A stretch of DNA of 64,000 nt, taken from positions 62,001 to 126,000 of the forward strand of contig CAISEB010000012.1 in assembly GCA_903884235.1 (NCBI GenBank). Reading direction: 5' to 3'. The position numbers and the translations under genes were made by a program. Each line of letters opens with the position of its first letter. Position 1 is the first letter of the stretch. Source of the DNA: an uncultured Pseudomonadota bacterium (GTDB taxonomy: Bacteria; Pseudomonadota; Gammaproteobacteria; Steroidobacterales; Steroidobacteraceae). Below, in pieces: positions 49,026-55,979 of the stretch. The notes beneath the pieces were generated by a model, which saw only the letters and a program-made list of their open reading frames with translations, did not search any database and had not been told where the DNA came from.

Positions 49026-49703
49026 TCAGGGCGACGCGGGCGCCGGCGCGGCCGCGAGCGTGGCGGCCGCGTCGAGGCAAAAGGCGCGCAACTGCCCGAG
49101 GACCTGCGCGACGGCCAGCCGGGCCGCGCGAACCCCTCCTTCGGTGTCGGCGTGGTCGGCGGCGACGGTCGCATCGAACTCCCGGGTGACCACGACATCG
49201 CGGGTCCCCTCCACGATCAGGTACGCGCGCAGCGTGAAGCGGACGCGACTGGGAGTCGGCTCGAATTCCTGCTGCAGGCGAACGACCTGGGTCTCGAGGC
49301 GCACGTCGCCGGCCGCCGCGCTCGGCGCGGTCATCACGGCCCGAAAGCCGCCGCTCGTGGCCAACGTGTCGACGATCAGGGGCGCCAGCATCCGGGCCGG
49401 CGTGTCCATCCACTCGCTGTGCGCAAAGTGTCCGACGCGCCCGTCCGCCCGCGTGTACACGATGTGCGCGCTGTCGAGGCCCGGATCCGCGTGCGGAAGC
49501 TCCACGATCAGGAGCAGACCCGGGTGGGCCGGCGCACCGGTCCGTGCCGAGGCGTCCGGGCGTTCGGCCGAGACGCCACCGAGACCGTAGAGCGCCGGAG
49601 GGGACTGCGGCTTCGGAAGCAGCCCGCTGCAGCCGGACAGGAACGCGACGGCCGTGGCCGCGAGCACTGCGCACAGCAGCGCCGGGGGTCGACGAAGGAT
49701 CAT
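49026..49703 (-). CDS. ABC-type transport auxiliary lipoprotein (PqiC-like)
   Basis: 225-residue outer-membrane lipoprotein: lipobox FLSGC (C25), then a PqiC/DUF330-type domain with VELPHADPGLDSAHIVYTRADGR, a FAHSEWMDTPARMLAPLIVDTL region and VRLQQEF. It is the last gene of an MCE transport operon and would receive or deliver lipid at the outer membrane. Its ATG overlaps the MlaD-type gene's stop (ATGA). Confidence 0.88.
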   Translation of the reverse strand: MILRRPPALLCAVLAATAVAFLSGCSGLLPKPQSPPALYGLGGVSAERPDASARTGAPAHPGLLLIVELPHADPGLDSAHIVYTRADGRVGHFAHSEWMDTPARMLAPLIVDTLATSGGFRAVMTAPSAAAGDVRLETQVVRLQQEFEPTPSRVRFTLRAYLIVEGTRDVVVTREFDATVAADHADTEGGVRAARLAVAQVLGQLRAFCLDAAATLAAAPAPASP

Positions 49704-50638
49704 GGCGGCTTCTCCGGCGTGGCGGTCTCTCCGGGCCCCAGGGGTTCGACGGAGCCGCCGAGCAGCAATCCCGCCGGATTCCGCTCCGTCTTCTCACTCA
49801 GGCGGCGCAGCGACACCGAGAGCACGTCGAGGTTGGCGATCAGCCGCTGCAACTCGGGGAGCACGTCCCTTGTAAAGCGCTGCAGGTCCGCACCGACGGA
49901 ATTGACGGTCTTCCCGGCGGCCTTGCTGGTGTCCGCGACCTCGCTGCCCATCTTCGCGATCGCGTCGGCGCTGCGTCCGATCTTGTCGATGACCGGGCCG
50001 AGCTGCTCGGTCACCCTCGCCGAATTCTCGAAGGTCGTCGAGGCGCCGGCGATCCCGCGGTCGATCGACTCCCTGCGCGCCGCGACCGTGTGCGTGACGG
50101 TGGCGAGATCCGCAAGGATGCGGGTGACCGCGTTGCGGTTCTCCACGCTCAGCAGGGAGTTCACGTTGTTCGATGTGCTGTCGAGCTTGGCGAGCACCGT
50201 GGTCAGCACATTCTCGAGGCGCGCGCTCAGGGACGGCTTCGTGCGGATGACCGGAAGCTGCTGCGGCGACGCCGCCAGCAGCGGCGCGGATTCCCGGGTA
50301 CCGCCCGCGAGCTCCACGTACGCGATGCCGGTCAGGCCCTGCGTCTTGAGAACGGCGACTGTCTCGACGTTGATCGGCGTTCCCCGTTCGATCCCGAACA
50401 CCAGCCGGACGCGCTCCGGATTGGCCGGATCGAGCCTGATGCTGCGGACTTTGCCGACGTCGACGCCGTTGTATTTCACCGGGGCGTTCAGGTTGAGGCC
50501 GGCCACCGACTCGTCCTCGATCGCGAGGTACAGGTCGTAGTGCTTCTGGAACGCGCCGCCGGATGCGATCCAGAGCACGCCCGCGACGAGCGCCCCGCCC
50601 AGCACGAGGACGAAGGCCCCGACCATCGCCAGGTTCAC
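49700..50638 (-). CDS. MlaD/MCE-domain lipid-binding protein
   Basis: 312-residue periplasmic protein anchored by one N-terminal helix (VGAFVLVLGGALVAGVLWIA). The MCE domain spans about 35-120 (VAGLNLNAPVKYNGVDVGKV, GLTGIAYVELAGG); a long helical tail (about 140-280) could form a tunnel or reach the outer membrane. I start at GTG 50636-50638, which overlaps the ATPase stop as GTGA. Homologues usually begin M-E-T; here the four preceding codons read ATC-GAG-ACC-AAG (I-E-T-K) with GGGAGG five bases before the ATC, so an unusual AUC start is possible. Confidence 0.88.
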   Translation of the reverse strand: MNLAMVGAFVLVLGGALVAGVLWIASGGAFQKHYDLYLAIEDESVAGLNLNAPVKYNGVDVGKVRSIRLDPANPERVRLVFGIERGTPINVETVAVLKTQGLTGIAYVELAGGTRESAPLLAASPQQLPVIRTKPSLSARLENVLTTVLAKLDSTSNNVNSLLSVENRNAVTRILADLATVTHTVAARRESIDRGIAGASTTFENSARVTEQLGPVIDKIGRSADAIAKMGSEVADTSKAAGKTVNSVGADLQRFTRDVLPELQRLIANLDVLSVSLRRLSEKTERNPAGLLLGGSVEPLGPGETATPEKPP

Positions 50639-51474
50639 CTTGGTCTCGATGCGACCTCCCTGCCGGCACCGTCGCGTGCGCGGACGAGCCGATCCTGCTG
50701 CTCCTCGGCCGCGCGACCGCGTGGCCCATCGAAGAACCTGCGAACCGCCTGGTTGGCCGATCGGTGCAGTTCGGCCATCGAGCCGACTCCCTGCACCCGA
50801 CCGTCGGCCAGCACCGCAACTCGGTCGGCCACCTGCCACAGCAGGTCGAGATCGTGGGTGATCATCACGATCGTCAGTCGCGACTGGTCGCGAAGGCGCC
50901 GGACCAGGTCATCGACGCCATCGGCGCTCTGGGGATCGAGGCCAGCCGTCGGCTCGTCCAGGAACAACAGCTCCGGATCGAGCACGAGCGCGCGCGCGAG
51001 GGACGCGCGCTTCATCATCCCGCCGCTCAGTTCCGAGGGGAACTGCGCGCCGACGTCGGGCGCGAGGCCGGCCATCTCGAGGCGCAGCAGGGCGAGCTCG
51101 TCGATCAACGCGCCATCGAGGCGCGTGTGTTCGCGCAGCGGCAGGCCGACGTTCTCCAGCACCGAGAGCGAGCCGAACAGGCCTCCGTGCTGGAACAGCA
51201 CGCCGAACCGCTGGCGAAGCGCGAGCGCAGCCTCGTCGTCGAGTCCGGCGAGATCCACGCCGAGCACCCGGATCGACCCGGAGTCAGGCCGATGCAGCAG
51301 GATCATCTCCCTCAGCAGCGTCGACTTACCCGAACCGCTGCCGCCGACGATCGCGTAGATTTCCGATCGCCTCACTTCCAGGTTGACGCCGTCATGGACG
51401 ACGTGGGCGCCGAAGCGCGTGACGACGCCCTGCATCGCGACCACGATGTCCGACGGGGCCGGTGTCGGTTCCAT
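50635..51474 (-). CDS. MlaF-type ATPase of lipid ABC transporter
   Basis: 279-residue ATP-binding protein that powers the MCE complex. Motifs: Walker A GGSGSGKST near 44, Q-loop FQHGGLFGSLSVLENVGLPL (the MlaF/Ttg2A pattern), signature LSGGMMKR near 148, Walker B ELLFLDEPTAGLD near 167 and H-loop ITHD. A C-terminal extension of about 30 residues after FFDGPRG is rich in charged residues. The start ATG is two bases after the permease stop. Confidence 0.92.
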   Translation of the reverse strand: MEPTPAPSDIVVAMQGVVTRFGAHVVHDGVNLEVRRSEIYAIVGGSGSGKSTLLREMILLHRPDSGSIRVLGVDLAGLDDEAALALRQRFGVLFQHGGLFGSLSVLENVGLPLREHTRLDGALIDELALLRLEMAGLAPDVGAQFPSELSGGMMKRASLARALVLDPELLFLDEPTAGLDPQSADGVDDLVRRLRDQSRLTIVMITHDLDLLWQVADRVAVLADGRVQGVGSMAELHRSANQAVRRFFDGPRGRAAEEQQDRLVRARDGAGREVASRPR

Positions 51475-51476
51475 CG

Positions 51477-52613
51477 TCAGAGATCCAGCGCGCTGAACGC
51501 AACGGAAAACAGCCCGTCGGCGACGATGACGAGGAAGATCGTCTGCACGACGGCGACCGTGGTCTGCCTGCCGACACTGTCGGCCCCACCCTGGGTCCGG
51601 AACCCCTGGAAGCAGCCGACGGCGGAAATGATGGCGGCAAAGACGGGTGCCTTGCCGATGCCGACGACGTAGGACGTGACGCTGATCGCCTTGAGGAACC
51701 GGTCCAGGAACTCCGGGTAGCCGACATCGAGTTGCGCCTTGGCCATGACCATTCCACCGACGACGCCCGCGATGTCGGCGCAGACCGTCAGCAGCGGCAG
51801 CGCGATGACCAGCGCGATCACCTTCGGGAGCACGAGCAGCTCGATCGGTGCGATGCCCAGCGTTCGCATTGCATCGATCTCCTCGGTGACCGCCATCGTC
51901 CCGATCTGCGCGGCGTACGCCGACCCCGAGCGGCCCGCGATGATGATGGCCGTGATCAGCGGCCCGAACTCCCGCAGGATCGAGAGCCCGACCAGGTCCG
52001 CAACGAAGATGTTGGCGCCGTAGTGGCGTAGCTGATCGGCCCCCTGGTAGGCAACGACGACGCCGAGCATGAACGACAGGAGCGCGACGATCGGCACGGC
52101 TTCGAGACCGCCGGAGCGGATGTTGAATGCGATCGGACGCCACCGGATCTGGCGCGGGTGCGAAATCACGCGCACGAGCGCCACCGCACTCTCGCCGATG
52201 AACGCGAGCAGCGCGACCAGCTGCTCGCCCGCCGCTGCGACGCGGAGCCCCACGGCCTCGAGCCGGCCCGGAATCCGGGCGGCCACCACGCCCGGACGTT
52301 GTGACTGTTCGCGGGCCTGGCTCGTCACCGTCGCAAGCAGCTTCTCGAAGGGTGCCGCTAGGTTGGTGAGCGTCACCTTCGCGCCATCGCGCTGCAGGCG
52401 CAGCAGCAGGCTCTGGAGCACCCACGCCCCCGCGGTGTCGAGCGCCGTGATGCGACCGCACTCGGCGACCACCGGTGCGTCGCCCGGGACGCGCAGCAGG
52501 CGCGCCTGCGGCACGATTGCGGCGAGCTCGCGCGCGGTCCACGCACCCGACAGGGAGATCAGCGACGGGGTCGACTGGGTGAGCACGGCGGGGTCCGACG
52601 TCGGGGAAGTCAT
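51477..52613 (-). CDS. STAS-MlaE fusion permease of lipid ABC transporter
   Basis: 378 residues: an N-terminal STAS domain (about 10-105: LISLSGAWTARELAAIV, ITALDTAGAWVLQSLL) joined to an MlaE permease (about 130-378). The permease has FNIRSGGLEAVPIVALLSFMLG, LREFGPLITAIIIAGRSGSAYAAQIGTM and EEIDAMRTLGI, the conserved cytoplasmic loop. In canonical mla operons the STAS partner is a separate protein (MlaB); the fusion is common in the paralogous systems. It is the first gene of the operon, followed by ATPase, MCE protein and lipoprotein. The start is ATG 52613 behind AGGGG. Confidence 0.92.
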   Translation of the reverse strand: MTSPTSDPAVLTQSTPSLISLSGAWTARELAAIVPQARLLRVPGDAPVVAECGRITALDTAGAWVLQSLLLRLQRDGAKVTLTNLAAPFEKLLATVTSQAREQSQRPGVVAARIPGRLEAVGLRVAAAGEQLVALLAFIGESAVALVRVISHPRQIRWRPIAFNIRSGGLEAVPIVALLSFMLGVVVAYQGADQLRHYGANIFVADLVGLSILREFGPLITAIIIAGRSGSAYAAQIGTMAVTEEIDAMRTLGIAPIELLVLPKVIALVIALPLLTVCADIAGVVGGMVMAKAQLDVGYPEFLDRFLKAISVTSYVVGIGKAPVFAAIISAVGCFQGFRTQGGADSVGRQTTVAVVQTIFLVIVADGLFSVAFSALDL

Positions 52614-52766
52614 CGATGACCCCTGCGGCGGCGCTCCGGCATCGCTGCAGGCACGTGTCGCGATCCGCACGCGGCGGCGCGCTGTCGCGCCTCCATGGTG
52701 ATTACGACCATCCCGGGCTCGCCGCCGCGAGGCGGCGGCCGTGCAACGTCCGCGGAAGCGGCTTGC

Positions 52767-53051
52767 TCAGATCGATTGGGGCCGGTGCAGGGCCGATTCG
52801 GCCGAGAGCCAGTCGTCGACCTCGCTGCCGGACTCGAATCCGCGGGCTTGCGCGCGATAGTAGGCCGCCCGGGAAATGTCGGCATGGCTCGGGGTGGCGC
52901 CCGGTTCGGGCGCGCTGGCCATCCCGTCGTCGGATGCACGCTCGTCGGCCAGGACCTGCTGGCTGGCGCCGAGCACCGGCCTGGACGAGGCGATCGGCGG
53001 CCGCGCACTGCCGTTCTTGTTCCGGCTTCGATTCGTCGACTGCTGCCGCAT
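52767..53051 (-). CDS. DUF2934 family protein
   Basis: 94 residues. The C-terminal part SRAAYYRAQARGFESGSEVDDWLSAESAL fits the short helical DUF2934 module (pattern A-x-x-R-A-x-x-x-A-x-x-R-G-x-x-x-x-x-x-x-x-D-W-L-x-A-E). The N-terminal half looks disordered. Start ATG 53049-53051 with GAGGG ten bases upstream. No function is known for the family. Confidence 0.72.
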   Translation of the reverse strand: MRQQSTNRSRNKNGSARPPIASSRPVLGASQQVLADERASDDGMASAPEPGATPSHADISRAAYYRAQARGFESGSEVDDWLSAESALHRPQSI

Positions 53052-53197
53052 GGGTTCGTCCCTCGTGTCGTCGGTCCCGAAGATCCATTGCCCGCCGGAC
53101 GCGGGCCGGCAACCGCGGCGCTTCGTCACGCGGCGGAGGCCCCGTCCCGGGACGCTGCCGCGCAGGAGCGCCGCATGCCGACCGTCGTCGCCGCCTG

Positions 53198-53632
53198 CTA
53201 CGGCTTGAGTTGCGCGCGGATCTCGCCCGCGGCGTGTGCCGCACTGTGCACGTTGACGTACAGTTCATCGGCCTTGTAGGCGCGGAACTGCTCGTCCGTC
53301 AGGTGCGTGTTGGCCGGAACGACCCAACGGGTTGGGGTTGCCTTTTCCAGCGTGACGACAGCCTGTCCGCTCACGCCGGGCCGGCCGAGATGGATGTGTG
53401 CCGCCGTGCTGTCGATGTCCTTGACGTCGACGCCGCCGGTGACGGACTTGTCGGCCGCCACGACGATGTCCAGGCGTCCGGACGCCTTGGTCGTGACCGG
53501 CGGCGCTTCCTGCGCGCCGCTGAGGACACCGGGGGCATCCGCCGCGATCGTCGCGCTGCTGACGGCGAGGCCGGCGACGGCGACGGATGACACGAACAAC
53601 GCCTGAATCCGGCGAAGGATAAGGGTGAACAT
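53198..53632 (-). CDS. Secreted CHRD-domain protein
   Basis: 144 residues: signal peptide to about residue 31 (SSATIAADAP), then one CHRD domain, with SGAQEAPPVTTKASGRLDIVV, STAAHIHLGRPGVSGQAVVTLEK and ELYVNVHSAAHAAGEIRAQL. CHRD domains were first found in chordin; bacterial examples are exported and of unknown role. GGAGG precedes the ATG 53630-53632. Confidence 0.88.
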   Translation of the reverse strand: MFTLILRRIQALFVSSVAVAGLAVSSATIAADAPGVLSGAQEAPPVTTKASGRLDIVVAADKSVTGGVDVKDIDSTAAHIHLGRPGVSGQAVVTLEKATPTRWVVPANTHLTDEQFRAYKADELYVNVHSAAHAAGEIRAQLKP

Positions 53633-53782
53633 GCGGCCTCCAGGGCCAAGAGGATCGAGGTGAATGTCCGCGCGACGCGGGGGAACAGATCCTAGGGTCG
53701 GGCGCCGTGCGAGTCCGTTCGATATCGCACACATTCGGGCGCGGCGTTCATGACGTCGCGGGCGACGACTCGCCATTGCAGT

Positions 53783-53992
53783 TCAAAGGCGGACGAAATA
53801 CGGGACTGCGACCAGCGCCGCTCCCACTGCCACCAGCAGCAGGTTGCTGGAGACGACGTACGGCAGGACCATCAATGCCAGGCCGCAGGCGAACGGGACA
53901 ACCTGTTTCTGCCGCTTGCCATAGATGAGAAAGCCGAACCCGACCGAACCGAAGAGCAGGCCCCACAAGAGAGATGCGGTATCGGTCGGCAT
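53783..53992 (-). CDS. Small two-helix membrane protein
   Basis: 69 residues starting MPTDTASLLWGLLFGSVGFGFLIYGKRQ, a pattern seen in a small conserved but unstudied proteobacterial membrane-protein group. A second helix runs VPFACGLALMVLPYVV and a third hydrophobic stretch ends the protein. Start ATG 53990-53992. It lies 59 nt downstream of the tRNA-Ile gene on the same strand and could be transcribed with it. Confidence 0.6.
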   Translation of the reverse strand: MPTDTASLLWGLLFGSVGFGFLIYGKRQKQVVPFACGLALMVLPYVVSSNLLLVAVGAALVAVPYFVRL

Positions 53993-54051
53993 CGGGATGC
54001 GCCTGCCTCTCGCTTGAGCGGCCGCCTGGCGTGACGCGCCAGACGGGAATG

Positions 54052-54398
54052 TGGTGGGCCCGCTGGGACTCGAACCCAGAACCAAGGGATTCACTCTGCC
54101 CCACGGTTTCCCGCGGGAGTGGACTATCTCTTCACCCTCGCCGTGCGGTCGCGGCGGTGGGGTGCGGGACGCTCTTGCCTGTCATCAAGGGCGCTCGGGC
54201 CGAAGCCCAGCCCCCAGGTAGTCTCTGCACCGTCCGGCGGTGTACCGCCGGCTAGGCTCAGGGTTGCCAGCGGACGGCGGCGTCCGGTGAGGGTTCCCTG
54301 AATTCATCCCGTCCACTTCATGCGTTACCGCATGAAGGCACCTTTCCGACCCCGTCGGATCGATGAGTCCCCTGCTCTAACCATTGAGCTACAGGCCC
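54052..54398 (-). tRNA. tRNA-Ile(CAU) split by a group I intron
   Basis: The exons are 54363-54398 (5' half, 36 nt) and 54052-54091 (3' half, 40 nt). Joined, they give a 76-nt tRNA with encoded CCA: acceptor GGGCCTG/CGGGCCC (one U-G pair), D stem GCTC/GAGC, anticodon stem GGGGA/TCCCT with loop CTCATAA, and T stem CTGGG/CCCAG with loop TTCGAGT. The anticodon CAT, plus near-identity to E. coli minor isoleucine tRNA across the D arm and anticodon loop, makes this the AUA-reading tRNA-Ile2, whose C34 must become lysidine. It is not tRNA-Met. The 271-nt intron follows U36. A weak hairpin (54026-54042) lies just downstream. Confidence 0.96.
54092..54362 (-). other. Group I self-splicing intron (IC3-like) in tRNA-Ile(CAU)
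   Basis: 271 nt, no open reading frame. Helices read on the minus strand: P1 from exon CAT (54365-54363) with guide GTG (54341-54339), including a terminal U-G pair; P2 arms CTTCATGCG and CGCATGAAG around a GTAA tetraloop (54316-54337); P4 TCAGGG (54301-54296) with CCCTGA (54263-54258); P5 CGGACG/CGTCCG; P6 CCGGCGG/CCGCCGG; P7 GACTA (54223-54219) with TAGTC (54126-54122); P9 arms CCCGCGG and CCGTGGG around GAAA (54100-54117). The last base is G (54092), the required omega-G. The site and layout match the 205-nt Azoarcus tRNA-Ile ribozyme. The extra length lies mainly between the P7 strands (with a GGGC-TTCG-GCCC hairpin) and in a P1 extension. Confidence 0.95.
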
Positions 54399-54479
54399 GA
54401 GCGTCCAGTCTACCAAGGGCGTCGGCGCCGTGCCCGGAACCCCTGCCCGGCCCCGGGGGGGGACGGGTACACTCGCGCC

Positions 54480-55913
54480 ATGATCGCCATTTTCGTCGTC
54501 GCCGGCGTCGTCGCCGGCCTGCTCGGCTTCGTCATCGGCCGCCAGAGCCAGGCCGCCCGCGACCAGGCGCTGCTCCTCGCCGAATCGCGCGAGCGCAGTG
54601 CCCTCGAGTCCGCCGCCGCGGCGAGCCGGGCCCGCCAGGAGGCGGCCGAAGCCGCCCTCGCCGCCCGCGAACGGGAGATCGCCGACCTTCGCTCCGAGCA
54701 GCGCAGCCTCGGCGAATCCCGGCGCGAACTCGCCACCCGCCTCGAGACCCAGGAAAAGGCGCTCGCCGAGCAGCGTGCGCTGCTCGAGAGCGCCCAGGCA
54801 CGGCTCACCGATACCTTCAAGGCGCTCGCGACGGATTCGCTGCAGGCCAACAACCAGCAGTTCATCGAGCTCGCCCGCCTGCAGTTCGAATCGATGCAGC
54901 AGGGGGCGAAGGGCGACCTCGAGAAGCGCCAGCAGTCGATCGCGGAACTCGTGGCGCCCGTCCGCGAGTCCCTCGACAAGGTGCTCGGCCAGATCGGCAC
55001 GATCGAGAAGGAACGGGCCGGCGCCTATGGGGCGCTGATGACCCAGGTCGAATCGCTCGCCTCCGGGCAGCTGGACCTGAAGCGCGAGACTGGCAACCTC
55101 GTCGGCGCGCTGCGCAGGCCCAACGTCCGGGGCCGCTGGGGCGAACTGCAGCTGAAGCGCGTCGTCGAGCTCGCCGGGATGCTGGAGCACGTCGATTTCA
55201 CCGAGCAGGTGCACCTGGAGGGCGAGGAGGGCGCCCTGCGCCCCGACCTCGTCGTACGGCTGCCGGGCGGCAAGAGCCTCGTCATCGATGCAAAGGCCCC
55301 GCTTGCCGCGTACCTGGAGTCGCTCGAAGCCACCGACGAGGCGACGCGCGGCGCGAAGATGGCGGACCATGCGCGGCAGATCCGGGATCACATCACCAAG
55401 CTCTCGAGCAAGGCCTACTGGGCGCAGCTCGACACCCCGGAATTCGTCGTCCTATTCATTCCCGGCGAAGCCTTCTACAGCGCGGCCCTCGAACAGGACC
55501 CGTCGCTGATCGAGATTGGCATCAGCCAGCGCGTGATCCTCGCGACGCCGACCACGCTGATCGCGCTGCTGCGCACCGTCGCCTACGGCTGGCGCCAGGA
55601 ATCCCTGGCCGACAACGCCCGCCGGATCGCCGCGCTCGGCAAGGATCTCTACGATCGGCTGCAGAAGATGGCCGAGCTGTGGGCGCGGATGGGCAAGGGG
55701 CTGACCGGGGCGGTTTCCGCCTACAACGATGCCGTCGGCTCGCTCGAGTCACGCCTGATGCCGGCCGCCCGCAAGTTCCGCGACCTCGACGTCGGCGCGG
55801 AGGGCGACGAGGTCCGGGAACTCGCGCAGATCGAGACGCGCCCCCGCGCCATCCAAGCCGAGGACCTGCAGCTGCCGCCACCGCCGCCCGGTCCGCAGGG
55901 CGATCCGCACTGA
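54480..55913 (+). CDS. rmuC: DNA recombination protein RmuC
   Basis: 477 residues. An N-terminal membrane helix (IFVVAGVVAGLLGFVIG) leads into a coiled coil of about 120 residues rich in Ala, Glu and Arg. The RmuC nuclease-fold domain follows (about 165-430: VGALRRPNVRGRWGELQLKRVVELAGM, RPDLVVRLPGGKSLVIDAKAPL, VLFIPGEAFYSAALEQDPSLIE, VILATPTTLIALLRTVAYGWRQE). RmuC limits inversions at short inverted repeats in E. coli. The start is ATG 54480 at the membrane helix; the frame is open upstream but overlaps the tRNA. A proline-rich tail ends the protein. Confidence 0.95.
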   Translation: MIAIFVVAGVVAGLLGFVIGRQSQAARDQALLLAESRERSALESAAAASRARQEAAEAALAAREREIADLRSEQRSLGESRRELATRLETQEKALAEQRALLESAQARLTDTFKALATDSLQANNQQFIELARLQFESMQQGAKGDLEKRQQSIAELVAPVRESLDKVLGQIGTIEKERAGAYGALMTQVESLASGQLDLKRETGNLVGALRRPNVRGRWGELQLKRVVELAGMLEHVDFTEQVHLEGEEGALRPDLVVRLPGGKSLVIDAKAPLAAYLESLEATDEATRGAKMADHARQIRDHITKLSSKAYWAQLDTPEFVVLFIPGEAFYSAALEQDPSLIEIGISQRVILATPTTLIALLRTVAYGWRQESLADNARRIAALGKDLYDRLQKMAELWARMGKGLTGAVSAYNDAVGSLESRLMPAARKFRDLDVGAEGDEVRELAQIETRPRAIQAEDLQLPPPPPGPQGDPH

Positions 55914-55979
55914 GCGTCAACGAGCCGTAGCACCCGCCTGCGATGCTTCCCTGCCCGATGCGGCTCCCGGAGTGACCCG

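Noticed and set aside
54092-54362. Homing endonuclease or other ORF inside the intron
   Set aside because: All frames are interrupted or are parts of frames extending outside; the intron is a minimal, ORF-less type.
54052-54398. tRNA-Met(CAU) as the identity of the split tRNA
   Set aside because: The D arm, anticodon loop CTCATAA and overall sequence fit the minor isoleucine tRNA; initiator and elongator Met features are not present.
54318-55391. Minus-strand open frame across the tRNA 5' exon and rmuC
   Set aside because: It overlaps the tRNA and intron and is opposite a clear RmuC domain; it has no motif.
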